Program-made: the position numbers and the translations under genes | The notes under the pieces: model-generated | Database searches by the model: none | Seen by the model: only the letters and a program-made list of their open reading frames with translations | Told to the model about the DNA's origin: nothing | In this document: piece by piece, positions 1-11,766 of the stretch | Position numbering within the stretch: position 1 is the stretch's first letter | How the letters are laid out: every line of letters begins with the position of its first letter | From: Lactifluus volemus | Lineage: Eukaryota > Basidiomycota > Agaricomycetes > Russulales > Russulaceae | DNA: 64,000 nt | NCBI GenBank assembly: GCA_022376515.1 | Contig: WTXI01000175.1 | Span: 1 to 64,000, forward strand | Direction: 5' to 3'

Positions 1-445
1 TTTCACTTTTATTGGTCTTGATATTTCCCGTGGGTGTTTTCGAGTACTACTACCGGTTTCTGATCTAATCACGCGACGACATAGCACGAGATCTATTATA
101 CATGCCCGTGAGACTGCCTCTTTCCTGACAATCCATCATCTAACGACATATGTCCCAAGAACGACCTTTTTCGCAAAACTGTAAGATTACCATTTTCTTG
201 TACACTACACTCATATATGCATGGATGATTTCGGCAGATACTCTAACACACTTCTCGTCTCGCTCAACAATCGCATTTCACTCCGCGAAAGTACCAACGA
301 AGTGAAAATCAGTACTCACGCTATGATCCCCCTTCATACCTTCCAACCTGGGGACTGCACTGGCGGCCGCAAGACTGAGGCCATTATTTGCAATAAGACC
401 GTCGTTTGCCAGAGTGAGTCGTGTGGCCTTTCCCTCCACGCATAA
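1..445 (+). CDS. DUF6534-family membrane protein, copy A, 3' end only
   Basis: The window opens inside the last part of a DUF6534-type gene, a basidiomycete family of multi-pass membrane proteins of unknown function. The final intron runs from about 180 to 239 (donor after the codon pair for KL, acceptor before a Tyr codon). The last exon starts with YSNTLLVSLNNR, the family's C-terminal signature, and ends at the stop at 443-445. The sequence before it aligns with the equivalent part of copies B (1307-2946) and D (16065-17694). The N-terminal transmembrane exons lie outside the window, so intactness cannot be judged. The tail after the signature (about 50 residues) differs from the other copies, which suggests relaxed constraint there. 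Confidence 0.7.
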
Positions 446-1306
446 TGACACCCAATTTGCAAATATAGCCGAGTTCGATAGGGGTTCTGTTTAACTTGTA
501 TGCGTTACGAGCTGTTATAATCGGTACTGTACGGTAGACACTGCGATGTGTCGTGGGTTGTGCCAGGTAAATTAAGCCACGGAGATCACGAATCAATCAT
601 GATGATAAGGGCTTCAAAGCACGCGATTTAGGATGGGTACGACGCGGCGGAACGACCAGGACTTCCCGATGCCGCATGCCTCATGAGTCGATTCTACGAC
701 GCACAATCTAGGAAGTGGGCCTCATTTTAAATGTCCAACTAGACATCTAACTGCCCCCTACATAGTAGTGTATGTCATGTTTGTCGAACGGCTCGAACCC
801 GAAATGATCGGCGTTGGCGCTAGGTACCAGGCCATTTCTGATCATCAGGTCGGTGAAGCTTCGGCATCACTGGCACAATCAAGGGGACCACTCTGGTCTG
901 TCAGAAGGCCGAGAACAGAATTGCTCGAGCAGGTCGTGACTGTACATTCAGAAAGGAAGTGGGAACCGTGAGGCCCGTCAGCATAACACAACTTGAATGT
1001 CTTCTCTCGATGACCGTTTGCCACGGAATGTGCCTAGTTTATATTCATGTGGCGTGATTCTTTCCCACGGTGTCAGCCACTACTGTATGATAGCCGGCCT
1101 TAGATTTGTGCATACAGTAGGTGGCGATGCTCTAACAGTTCTTGATTTTGGTTGTCTGATGACCGGGCCCACATAAAGGGTGGCAGTTGCTGGGAAGATA
1201 CGTTACAAGGCTGAGTCATATTTGTTTTTCATCTCTAATATATGTCGTTCGATCTATTTTTTAAACCCGCTGACTTGTACGCCGCGTTCGCTCTCTCTGC
1301 CATAAT
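446..1306. other. Intergenic interval between DUF6534 copies A and B
   Basis: No convincing gene. Short ORFs (768-971 +, 384-596 -) have no recognisable product. The 3' part is the promoter side of copy B and contains a relict of a repeat that is tandemly arrayed upstream of copy D (see 1091-1150). Confidence 0.5.
1091..1150 (+). repeat. Relict unit of the repeat upstream of DUF6534 genes
   Basis: The stretch with GGTGGCGATGCTCTAACAG resembles the reverse complement of the units at 17909-18231 (core GGTGGCGGTGCTCTGACAG). In both places the repeat lies on the promoter side of a DUF6534 gene and in the same orientation relative to it. Confidence 0.55.
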
Positions 1307-2946
1307 ATGTCAGCTTTGCCTCCGATTCCGCCAAACATTACTCATATGTAAGTGTCACCTCGTCCAAGACATGTTCTTAGGTGGCCACGGACTTACTTTT
1401 TGCTTAGAGCTGCTCCTCTTGTACGTGTGTGTCTTGACCTTTTGGCAGGCACACCCATGCTTTCTCTCTCCTTCAGCTTTTCGGAAACCTTTGGAACTGG
1501 ACCTTGTACGGCGCTCTGGTCGTTCAGCTCTGTGTGTGAACATTTGTCTTTCACAATAGTTGTCAACCTATTTATCAGACCGTAGACGTGTATAGCTACA
1601 ATTTCTCAGATGATAAGAAGCTTCTCAAGCTACTTGGTATGCAAAATCGTTCTTTAACCCCTTACGCTCTGACAGTTCCACTATAGTATATGCTATATTT
1701 TTCCTTGAAACACTGCAAACATCGCTCAGTGGCGCAGACCTCTATTACTGGTTTGTCAGTGGCTATGGTGATATCAGACACCTCGTCACCCCTTATGCAA
1801 CTTCCTTCGACGTTCTCATGATTGAAGCTGTGGTGTCATTGAGCGTCCAATTCTTTTTCGTTTACCGCATTTGGATACTTGGCGGGAAAAAGTCCTGGTG
1901 GTTATGCTTCATTATCTGTCTGGTGGGTTGATCGCGGCGGCCAATATGCAGAAATTTGAAATATTATTCGTTATCTGTAGTGCTCTACCATTGACGCAGC
2001 GGCTGCGTTCACTGGTGGGATTTATGTGAGCCTCATTACTTTCATGTTGCCTTCATTCTTACTCATTGTAGTAGACCCATGTCCACAGTAGGTTCGCCAG
2101 TGGTGGCACATTAAAGGCCCTTGCGATCGTAAGCCATCCATCATGCTAATTACCCAACTCTTCAACTACTGATGATGTCTCTCAGGTCTGGCTCCTTGGA
2201 AGTACGATAGCGGATATCCTTATTGCTGCCATGATGCTTTATTATTACGTAAATATGTGGTGTTTTCCTTCAGAGTGAATCGTTCATACTGAGCAGATTC
2301 CCTTCCCACAGCTAGCTAGGATGCATAGGGGCATGGGTGGCTCTTTCAACGACCACATCCTGCTGAGGATTGTTAGACTGATCATCGAGACCAACGTCAT
2401 GACAGGCATGTATCTTTTTGTTGCCTGCACACCGACCTGTCATTGACAAACTACATTCAGCATCTGTGGGTATTGTTTCACTTTTGTTGGTCTTGATATT
2501 TCCTGTGCGTGTTTTTTGAGTGTTGTCAGTTTCTGGTAACTGATCACAGCTTAATACAGCGCGAGATATATTACACATGCCCGTGAGACACCGCTTCTTC
2601 TTCCTAATACCATCACCTAACTTTCTACATCGCAAGAACATCCATTTTCGGGAAATTGTAAGATCTTTACCAATCCTTTATATGCCACCCCCTCATATGT
2701 GTGGATGATGATCTCGCCAGATACTCCAACACACTTCTCGTCTCGCTCAACAATCGCATATCACTCCGTGAAGCTACCGCTATCAATGAGGTGGAGGTAA
2801 TATCTCTGCCAGTGGCCACGAAGCCCCTTCAAGTTGTTGCCTCTCGATCTGAGAGCAATATGGGCACCTCAATTGAAAGGTCACCAATTGCATATAAAGC
2901 CGCCGCTCGTGAGTCGTGTAGCTTTTCCCTGCTGCGCGTTCAATGA
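1307..2946 (+). CDS. DUF6534-family membrane protein, copy B
   Basis: Start MSALPPIPPNI matches the N-terminus of copies C and D. Exon 1 (1307-1347) is followed by a 13-nt micro-exon (1408-1420), then an exon from 1477 reading LFGNLWNWTLYGALVVQL, then DVYSYNFSDDKKLL (about 1579-1640). A long exon of about 1690-1921 contains ETLQTSLSGADLYYW and VQFFFVYRIW. Short membrane exons follow, and the last exon reads RYSNTLLVSLNNRIS to the stop at 2944-2946. No frameshift or internal stop is needed in the splice model, so the gene looks intact. Hydrophobic segments alternate with short polar loops, as expected of a protein with about seven transmembrane helices. Function is unknown. A repeat relict at 1091-1150 sits upstream. 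Confidence 0.75.
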
Positions 2947-3247
2947 CTGACACGAACCCGATTTGCAAATGTAGCATGAGTTGAATGCGGGTTTTTTTTT
3001 AACTGATTGTATGCTCACGAACAGTACATAGTACTATGTACTGGGATGTGTAGTAAAACGCAGTGACGGTGCATCAGGAAATGTCAGAATGGGTGGATCA
3101 AGCCACAGGGACGAATTGCAGTACCATATAGGGATTCGTGTAGAAGTATGTTAACATTATCGACCGAACCTGCCATGACGAAGCTGGACCCACGAGACTG
3201 AGACTCACATGTGGGGATTGTACATGATACCTCGTCGACTGAAAGCA

Positions 3248-4146
3248 GGTAGCACCGCCTGCTTGTGAGTTCAACAAAGGTGGAAAAAGGGACCAGAGAA
3301 GGACAGGGAGGAAGGAAGGAGGTAAACAGATGAGCGGTGGCGAGGAAGGCAAACGCGTAGAAGTCCCGTAATCGGAGATCTAAGCGAAGGGGAGGAACGG
3401 AAAGGGAGAATAGACGAGATCTTGAGGAGGCAGAGACTTAGAGAGACTAAAAAAACTTGAAGCAAACGAGATATTTCGAGAACAACTGGTGAGCGGCGTA
3501 TTCTCGCTGGCTCGTTTGTACAATTTCCGAGTCCTATTTAAGTACATTCGAGCCTAGTAAACTAAAATGGCGAGCGCGTCGAAAACGGGGATGGAAGTAA
3601 GTCGCGTACTGAACGGGCACGAAAACAAAGAGGCAAGTAAGAGTCGTCGGAAGTGAGATGAAAGTGAAAGGAAAGGGCGCGAGGCATCTAAAGTAGCAGG
3701 GGAACAAAGGGGAAAGGGGGAGTAAGTCATGAAAGAAAGGGAGTCAAAAATAAAACCTTCAAAGTCGCGTGCACCCTCAGAAGGCTTCACGGGATGCTCG
3801 CGGTCTCTTCGAGAGGTCGATAGGCCGTCAGCCTAAACCGTGGGCGCGGCGCGAGGCACAGCACACAGCCCGAGACGAAGGAAGGAAAACTAAGCACAAA
3901 GAGAGAGAAAATACCAAACTGAGCGAACAATAGCGAACGCGAAGCGATCTAGCACGAAACGGGAAGCACAGGAAACGCGAGACATGAAAGAAACAAAGGA
4001 GAAGCACAGAAAAACGTCGTGCGACTCGAGGCCGCAGAGGACGGGTGTATGGCCGAGGCGTAGTCGCATCGTGGCCGAGGAGGGATCGTGACCCCTTTCG
4101 AGATCGAAACGCGGGAGAACGAACGACATGGATGATGTAGTCATCT
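3248..4146 (-). repeat. LTR-like interspersed repeat, copy 1 (5'-truncated)
   Basis: On the minus strand this matches 51833-53068 along most of its length: shared CTCGGCCACGA, ACGCCTCGGCCATAC and CTCTGCGGCCTCG blocks, a shared CATCTCACTTCCGACGACT block, an A/T-rich TATA-like box and the same end near GTTGAACTCACAAGCA. It lacks roughly the first 90-130 bp of the 51833 copy and the nested insertion found there. It abuts and truncates the NLR gene at about 4146. It has no coding capacity of its own. A solo LTR is my best guess because of the TG...CA-like ends and internal TATA box, but a non-autonomous element is possible. Confidence 0.6.
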
Positions 4147-6136
4147 ATGCCCCTCTTCTGTCCCTCTTCATCCTCGAGGGATATAGAGGTAGAAGTTGGA
4201 GGTTTCAAAGATTTCAAGTCGAGAATAGCCCGGATGTCGTTCTCTGGACGACTAGTGACAAATAGTCGCAGATTTGGAAGGTGTAACTCAACGAGTCCCT
4301 TCACAAGCTCAAGGACTTTTCCACGTGATGATGGTATACCCCAACGGTCCACATGACGGACAGGACACTCATCAAGAGCGTCGATAATAAGATAAATTGG
4401 GACTTGTGTAGGCAACTTGAGCATCTCCTTGAGGCATTCCGTAAGATCTTCATTCGTGGGCTTGGGCACCCCAGAGCGGCGACGATGTAACGAATACAAG
4501 TCGAGAAGTTTGTCGCAGTAAGAATCGGATTGGTCGGATAACTGGACAAGGAAAGACGAGAGTAGGGCACGCGTATCCTGCTTTTCGGGATCCTTAAAGT
4601 CGAAAAAAAAGTAGGCCACGAAAGGTAACGCAATGCTGGAGTTCAAGTTATTGTTGATATTCCGAATGACCGCAGAGCTAGTCGACGTTCAATAACATTA
4701 GTTTCGGCCCTCGAAACGATTTGGAGGAAACGCACGTAAGAACGGTCTTGCCAGTGCCCGCTATAAGCAGAAAGTTCGTTAGAAATAATGCGGAGTGTAA
4801 AGGGCGGTAGAGCGTACGTCTTCCGTATACCAACAGCAAGGAGCCGGACTTCTTATAATTCGGGTCTTTCCACTCTGAAAACGATTTATCTTCAGTGAAC
4901 CAGGTCGTAGTGCCTTCAAGGTGCAATTCGAGTGCAGTCTTGTAATTTACGGAAGAATCTGGGGTAGAGAGCCATCCTCTAAGAGCCCGCCGCAAGTTTT
5001 GCCCTGTGAGGATGTTTAAGTGTTTAAAATCCATGGAAGGGGTTATGATATGATCACATACGCATGGTACGGTCCAGCGTGGAAGGGTCCTTCGCCATTT
5101 GTTCGATCGCTTCTGCACACGTTGTCAGGTTACATGGATGACTCGTAGGATACAGTTTGCTCACCATCCAGATAGCGAAGACAGTCGTTCATTTGTCCTT
5201 CTTCAAGGCCTTCTACTCTATTCTTGATGTCCTCCACTTCGCGCTCAATGCGCTCTACCCCGCCGGCGACACGGCTCACTTCGTCACGGGCGCGGTGTGC
5301 CTCATCAATGGCCTGTGCAACCGCTGCGAGAGCTTCTTCTTTCGTCAGGTCATCCAGCCGACGCAGAGTATCGTTGATCTCAGTATTTCCCAAAAGCTCA
5401 TTCAGGACCGTTTCTTAACATGCATAAGCCTACAGTGGTACTTCAACATAGAAGACAACCTCACCTGCTTTTCCCCGCGCTATCACCTCCGTCGCAATAG
5501 CCAGGACAGAAAGTACTTCAGCCATGACATTGACAATTACTTCCTGCAATTCTGGCGTAGGTGTGACCTTTGTATATGACTCAAGGCGCCTGATAAACTT
5601 CTCGATGCGTTGAAAGAGCTCAGCGAGTGTACGTTGACTAGTACCACGACTAGAGCCTACGGCTTTAGCTGTCTGAAAGATATGGTTGTCGCAATAGTTC
5701 AGGCAAAAGGACTGAGGGATTCACTTACTGAGAGAAGGAAGCCAATCGCAGCAAAGATCACCCCCGCAGGAGGATATACCTGTAAAATTAACGTCAGAGT
5801 AGCGACCCTCAGGCATGTTGAGTACGTCTTCTAACTGACTATGCTAACACCGGGGGCAATGACTTGGAAAACTTGGTTCACTGCGTCCACGGTCTTGTCT
5901 AACCATTTTGTTGACGTACCGCGGCTACTCTCACGCTGACCGAGATCGGAGTAAAGGTCTTCGCTTTGGAGAAGTGCGAGAAAGTCTTTGGGAGACTGTC
6001 GAGCAATAGGATTGTCGCGAAGTAGCGGATGAGAGGTGAGGTCTTTTCCCGTCCTTTTCTTGAATCTTTCTAAAGCGTCGTTGAGAATGGTCCGAAAGTG
6101 TGAGTCCGGGTCAGTCGTGGAGGGCGTGTTTGACAT
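3828..6136 (-). CDS. NLR-like STAND protein, Goodbye-like + NACHT, truncated by a repeat
   Basis: Joined on the minus strand: 6136-5840, 5779-5729, 5672-5465, 5413-5165, 5112-5062, 5003-4818, 4760-4736, 4677-3828 (638 codons). The N-terminal ~185 residues are a fungal STAND Goodbye-type domain, followed by a Glu/Arg-rich coiled-coil-like segment. NACHT: Walker A GRPGTGKT (about 346-353, on a 25-nt micro-exon) and Walker B YLIIDALDE. The reading frame keeps family similarity to about 4146 (GIDDYI), then runs into the LTR-like repeat and stops at 3828, so the winged-helix part and ankyrin repeats are lost. Intact relatives recognise non-self or danger cues and signal cell death. Whether this chimera is expressed is unknown. 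It could be a pseudogene or a short regulatory NLR. Confidence 0.75.
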
Positions 6137-8860
6137 GGTGAGCGTAGCGCTGTGAGGGCTCATGATAACGATACAGTAATGGACACACACTTCTTCCCAA
6201 AACCTATGATTCGATGGTCAATGAGTCCCTTCTCGGCCTCCGGCCTAATGCGGTGGTTGTTGTAAATGGGAGCCGACGTTGGCAGGCGGAGATCCAAAAT
6301 TTTGGCAACCAGAAGTAAACCAGTTTTTAAGGCACGGCCGCGGGGAGGGAAAATGATCTTGGGACAGGTATTGTAAAAATGTCATGATATCAAATGCTTC
6401 GAGATGGGTGGCGGGGGAGCTTGTATGAGTTGGGTCCTGATAAGTTTCAGACTTGAGAAAAAGAGTACAAACGGATCAAATCCTTGACAGGACGGCCAAA
6501 AACTTGAATTCGATCTCGACTGAGATGCGTTGAAGCCTTCGTCTGTTTTCAGATTTTAATCCAGTACTTTTCTGCAGTTACTCTTTCGAAACTCGTTACG
6601 GTATGCCGCCCGGAGTAAGCTCGCTGCAAATGTCGCGGCGGCAGGGAACTTGCCCGAATCCCACGCGACCGGATTCATTCAGTGACGCACTTGAATCTGA
6701 TAGAAAATCCATGTCTTGTTACAACTGCATTATCCAAAGACCATCAGCTATGTCATACCTGTCGCCACATCGCAACTACTGATATCTATGTTAATCTGGA
6801 TTTTTTCCGACACATCCTTGATGACCTCCACGAGGCCTCTTCCTCTGTGAGTCACTCAACCCTTGCATTGCTAGTGTTGAGCGTTGAACGTTGAACGTTG
6901 AGCGAGCAGTATCAATTCAAACATCATCCGCCGCTCGGCCTCTTTACCTCTATATCTTCAACAACATAACTTGAAATTGTTGCCCGGTTCGCTACGTTTC
7001 CTTCCCTTATTCTTGACTCTACCCGTAGATGGAATTACTCGGCCTCTACACTCGTGAGAGCGTCCCGCCCACCGTCCTCGCTCTCCCCATCGCAGATAGC
7101 ATCATCCGCTTCGAGGTGCTGCCGATGGGGTCATAGGCCTCACGGACCAGGAGGCTCTTAAGCAAGGCCGCATCAAAAACCATTGGCGGTGGCAGCTGCT
7201 CGCCAAAGGCGATAATGGGCGTCACTTTCGACTTCGACCCCGACGACAGTGGCAGAGTCAAGTCCGACGTCGTGCAGTGCGCTGGAAGTAGCCGCGATCG
7301 GTTGAGCTTGTTCTGGAGCGAAGGCAACCACGGCGGCCAGGGCAAGCCCGCAGAGTTTAGCCCCATCGGGAGTGAAGGCAAGCCTCCCGCACTCAGCGAC
7401 ACGGAGAGCCTGTCGTGACGGAGGATGAGGCGGGCAGCAAGGTGGTCGACAGCACTGACATTACTTTAATACCTTCGTCATCTTTGAACTCCCCATCACC
7501 GACGGCTTGACGCTCGGCAATTTTATCCATACCCTCGACGAGTTTCATATGGAGCCCTTCTTTTTCGTAAACATAGGTTTTGCCATTTTCGGCTGTCGGG
7601 ACTATATGTGAGCCCTCGTACTTTCTTAACGGACCCCTTGCTGACTCCTATTATTCTTTGTATCCACGTAACTTCAATTCGTCGGCAGAATTTATTGCCA
7701 ATGGAATCACGACGGTGTTCAGAAAGAGGATAAACGTATATTCGGCCTTCTCGGATTCCGATACAGCAATGCTGAAGCGACAACCAAGAATCATCCCCTC
7801 AAGTTGAATCCTGATGTCCACTTCGAGCGGTCGATCGTCGTGGAGTCTGGCCTAATGATTTCATCCCGTACGTAGACAAGCAGAACCGCATTCAACCAAC
7901 CCTCTTAAAGGCATATTCACACTGATATCTCCCAGTCTAGTTTCAGCCGTGGAAATACCAAGAATTCGACTTCTGGTTTCTATGGACTTCCTTCCAAATT
8001 CCTTTGATTTTTCGCAGCATTCGCCAAGTTTTCGCAAGTTGAGAGCTGCACAGGAGTTGCCGTATATAATGAAAGTTACGTTCGTGTGGATTGTAGGTTG
8101 CAAGGCATAGCAAAACCATTCACAGTGGATGATGTTCGTATCCAGTGCTGAGGGGCCACAAGACTTACACTTAGAAGGTTACCTCAACTTGAAGAGAAAT
8201 GAGGGGTGCAGGACCTGAAAGTCTCTCGGGCAACTTACAATAACTGCCAGTCATCCAAAAGATCTGCTGGGGGAGAGAGGAGGGATCCACAGTGCCCTGT
8301 GTCCAAGCACCAGGTCCAGTGTCCAGTGTCCAAGACATTGCCACAAGAGTGGAACGGGTGGAACTGCCAGTGCACTAACAGAGCTTGGGCCCGCCCAGTA
8401 CATCAATTTGTCCAAAGCCAAAGCGTTTCCCAAGGAGAGGAGGTGTGTGTGTAGTACTCCATCTTCCTAGATCACGCACCAGTTGATTGGACGGCAGAGC
8501 AGCACCACAACACATCAAACGATTGAAGCCTGTGGAGAGTTTTGCTGCTATTTTGGCGAAATGTACTAAAGCAACGCATGGTTATCTTGACGCATTGGTA
8601 TCCTTTCCAGTTCGCTAGCCTTCGATTGAAAGAAGGCCCTGGTGTGGGTGGCACCATTATGCCTTCCCCGACTCCCAAGACAGCTGTTTGTGGCATGCAC
8701 TTGCAGGCTGTAGAAATGGGCCGCATTCTCGTAACGCCAGCGACTGGATAGGACGACAAGACCAATTGCGGACGTAGGGCGAATGCCATATCCTGGGACA
8801 AACTCCACTGGGGGAATGGGTGAGCTATAAATGCCCCTCCTTTCAAGAGATACAACCCGC
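6137..8860. other. Gene-poor stretch with degenerate coding traces
   Basis: No complete gene found. Around 7029-7130 a reading LYTRESVPPTVLALPIA looks protein-like but meets a stop after about 35 codons. Further open stretches at 7215-7418 and 7470-7610 (containing FELPITDGLTLGNF) lie in different frames. I do not recognise the product; these may be pieces of one decayed gene. A short near-tandem motif (GTTGAACGTT-like, three times) sits at about 6876-6905. At 8290-8335 the word CCAGTGTCC is repeated. ORFs at 8472-8900 (-) and 8206-8454 (+) look incidental. Confidence 0.35.
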
Positions 8861-8870
8861 ATCTAAGGAG

Positions 8871-9055
8871 TACTTGAACCACCCCGCCGTATGTATTCAC
8901 ACCGATCTTGAGACAATATTGGCTAACGGCGAGGGCATCTAGGTGTTATCTCTCCAACCGCGAAGTGTTACAATCCGCCTTCAAGAAACTTGATCCGCAC
9001 CGCCGTATGTATTTACGATTCCGCGCCAGTCTCGAGACAATGCTGGCTAACGTTT
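8871..9055 (+). repeat. Imperfect tandem duplication upstream of the 9068 gene
   Basis: Two related blocks, about 8871-8935 and 8976-9053, share CCGCCGTATGTATT and GAGACAAT(A/G)(T/C)TGGCTAACG with a similar spacing. The second copy reaches to within 20 bp of the likely start of the small gene at 9068. Confidence 0.6.
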
Positions 9056-9067
9056 ACCGAAGATAGA

Positions 9068-9427
9068 ATGCAGAAAGCCCTGGGAAAGGTCGTTGCCTAT
9101 GTCGTCGAAGGCAACGCGTGGACGAAACTGACCAACCCCGCCGTCGTCCGAGGCAGGACAGTATTCCCCCTAAAGGAGGCTGACAAGCAACGACTCGGCA
9201 TCCGCTTCGACTACGATGGGGAGGCCACAAGAAATGGCACTTTGTGCCACAAGTACCAGATGCAGCCAAACGCTGGGGATGACATACCTGCGTCAATCAA
9301 GAGATGGAGGGATAAGAAAGGGGGGACTCACGAAGTCATGGCTGACGTGTATGTGAAGAAGGAGGGTACCAAGGATGATGTCAAAAAAGCTCTGGAGGAG
9401 GCTATGGCCAAGGTTCAAGGTGTCTAG
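9068..9427 (+). CDS. Small conserved-looking protein, function unknown (119 aa)
   Basis: Single-exon frame starting MQKALGKVVAYVVEG and ending at the stop at 9425-9427. The protein is polar and Lys/Glu-rich with a C-terminal helix-like segment (KDDVKKALEEAMAKVQGV) and no signal peptide or membrane segment. The frame is open upstream to 8990, but the Met at 9068 is preferred because the upstream part lies in a duplicated non-coding block. Codon use is GC-rich at third positions, as in the neighbouring kinase gene, which supports a real gene. I do not recognise the family. It lies between repeat-rich DNA and the AIM9-like kinase gene on the same strand. Confidence 0.6.
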   Translation: MQKALGKVVAYVVEGNAWTKLTNPAVVRGRTVFPLKEADKQRLGIRFDYDGEATRNGTLCHKYQMQPNAGDDIPASIKRWRDKKGGTHEVMADVYVKKEGTKDDVKKALEEAMAKVQGV

Positions 9428-10053
9428 CTCCCCTAACCCCGGCTTCTACGCCGGACTTGCTGTCTTGTTAGATGTCCTCTTTTTGTTATGTTGATCTGGT
9501 TACGTTATGTATCGGCAGAGGTTATGTATATCTTACTTGCACCTCTTGTGTTTATTAATAACTGGAGTAGAACTTGAGACATTGACGGAGGAAACACTGC
9601 CTAGCGTCGACGCCCTGTTGGTGTCTTTCCCACCATGGTCACCCCGCTCGCGGCGTTCTTGAGCGTCAACAAGACGGGTCGATCTCGAGAAAGAGGTTAG
9701 CCCTAATTGCGAAGAGCATTCGCTGTAAGCAGGCACTCATCACACGATCCGACGGAAACCCGCGCCTGCCGGCCCGGTTTGAGCGCCTCGTGTCACGTGA
9801 TTTGAGACAGTATTTGTATCGTAATTTGTACACTGTACAGTACCTCTCTTTAGATCCCGTGCCCGTTGTTTTCTTACATTTGATCCCTTCTTCCTCCCTC
9901 CACGTATATTTCATGCCCTGTGTTGGGAGCGCGAGGCTCGTCTTCGACTTACTGGTAGTTCCTGTCTCGCTATCTCTGTGCCGTCCTCGCTGCTCACTGC
10001 GTTCATCCATCGCCACCCCGACCCGTTGGCGGCCACGTCGCGCGTTCTCTTGC
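9428..10053. other. Intergenic / 5' region of the kinase gene
   Basis: No separate gene seen. The frame of kinase exon 1 is open upstream to 9790, and Met codons at 9790 and 9913 could extend the N-terminus with an Arg-rich, Asp/Glu-poor leader. The minus-strand ORFs here look like shadows. Confidence 0.4.
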
Positions 10054-11766
10054 ATGGCGCATCTCCGTAATGACCTCTTTCACTATACGTCGGGGCGGTG
10101 GATGTAAGTCTCGTACATGTTATTCTATGGGGTATATGCCTAACCCATAATATAACATGTTCAGCTACAACGATGTCCTTCGCCACGCAGAGCGTAGACG
10201 CGTCTTCAACGTCGATGGGCTACGTCGACTTGCCGCAGAGTCCGTCGATCGGAGTCCTAATGATATCGTCAGCCTGAAAAAACTCGCCGAGGGTGGGTTT
10301 AACCGTACTTTCCTCATCACCATGCACTGTGGCTTCCAAATGGTGGCGCGTATCCCGTACCCAGCGGCGATTCCCAAGTACTTCGCTGTCGCTAGTGAAG
10401 TGGCTACCATGACCTTACTCCGTTCCTCTGGGCTGCCTATACCTAAAGTATACGGATACTCGCCTGTGCCGGACAACGCGGCAGAGGCTGAGTATATTTT
10501 TATGGAATTCGTAGAAGGCACAAGCTTGAGCAGCATATGGTTTGACCTAGGGGACGAGGACATCATTTTAATCTCACGCCAACTTGCTGAACTTGAGTCG
10601 AAGATGATGTCGATTACTTTCCCGGCTGGGGGAAGCCTGTACTACACCAAAGACTTGGAAAAGGTGGCCGGGAGGCCGGGAATTACACTAGAGGACGAGC
10701 GTTTCTGCGTCGGACCAGATACACGTCTGCCTCTGTGGTATGGCAGGAGATCACAGCTCGACGTAGATCGAGGGCCATGTAGGTGCACTCTGCCTTTTTT
10801 TTTTATTACTAACTGATCACTATAGACGAAAGTATCGAAGCAGCCCTCGTAAGAGGGGCCGAAAAGGAACTGGCTTATCTGCAGCAGTTCGGTCGACCGT
10901 TGTTGCCGTTCCAGCGTGCAAGGCGGGAAGCTTACCAGTACCAGGAGCAGCAGCCGTCGGATCACATCGAGAACCTGAATCGCTATCTCCGCATTGCGTC
11001 GCCACTCATCCCGAGGGACCCGGCCCTCGGTCATTTCCGCATCCGTCATCCCGACCTTCAGCCGAGCAATATCATCGTTTCCGGGTCACCCGACTCTAAC
11101 TTGCACGTCGTCGGCCTGATCGACTGGCAACACACCTCGATCCTACCCTCGTTTCTCCTTGCCGGTATACCCCAACGGTTACAGAACTACAATGACCCTG
11201 TCTCACAATCTATGACGCGCCTTCCGCAACCAGAGAACCTGCACGACTTGGATGAACCCCAGCAAAGCAAAGAGATGGAGCCCTACCGTCGCCTCCTCTT
11301 CCTTCACCACTACGTCGAAAATACGGAGAAGTACAACAAGCTTCATTACACGGCATTGACGGATCCCATGCGCACGCTCCGCTGCCGCCTTTTTAACCAT
11401 GCCAGTGACCCGTGGGAGGGCGAAACTCTCGCGCTGAAGGTTGCGCTCATACAAGCAACGGAGGACTGGGGGACGCTCACGGGGGGTGACCCGCCGTGTC
11501 CTATCGTTTTCGACCTCGAGGACGTACGCGAGACGATGAAGCTTGATGCAGAACAGACAGGAATGGATGAGACTCTACAGGCGTGCCGGAACTTGGTCGG
11601 CTGCGGGCCGGAGGGCTGGACGTCCGTCGAGCGCTACGAGGAGGTCATGACACGCAGCAAGCGGCTGAAAGAGGATGCATTGGCGGTGGCTGAGTCAGAG
11701 GAGGAACGGGCTCAGATCGCGGCGCACTGGCCCTTTGACGACATGGACGAAAAGGAATACATGTAA
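10054..11766 (+). CDS. AIM9-like protein of the aminoglycoside phosphotransferase (APH) fold
   Basis: Exons 10054-10103, 10165-10778 and 10826-11766 join in frame to 534 residues. The start MAHLRNDLFHYTSGRWIYND is the usual N-terminus of this fungal family, related to yeast mitochondrial Aim9 (Fmp29-type protein-kinase-like proteins). The N-lobe has GGFNRTFLI as glycine-rich loop and MVARIPYP as the following strand. The catalytic loop is HPDLQPSN (H296, D298, N303), and the metal-binding position is IDWQ instead of DFG, as usual for APH-like kinases. The C-terminal ~180 residues are helical and acidic. The substrate is unknown. A mitochondrial location is possible if translation starts further upstream (9913), where an Arg-rich leader is in frame. 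The gene looks intact. Confidence 0.85.

Noticed and set aside
7046..7402. 118-codon minus-strand ORF as a gene
   Set aside because: It overlaps plus-strand frames with more protein-like words, has no recognisable motif, and no supporting splice structure was found.
9666..10055. 129-codon minus-strand ORF
   Set aside because: It lies opposite kinase exon 1 and its open upstream frame; its composition is that of an antisense shadow.
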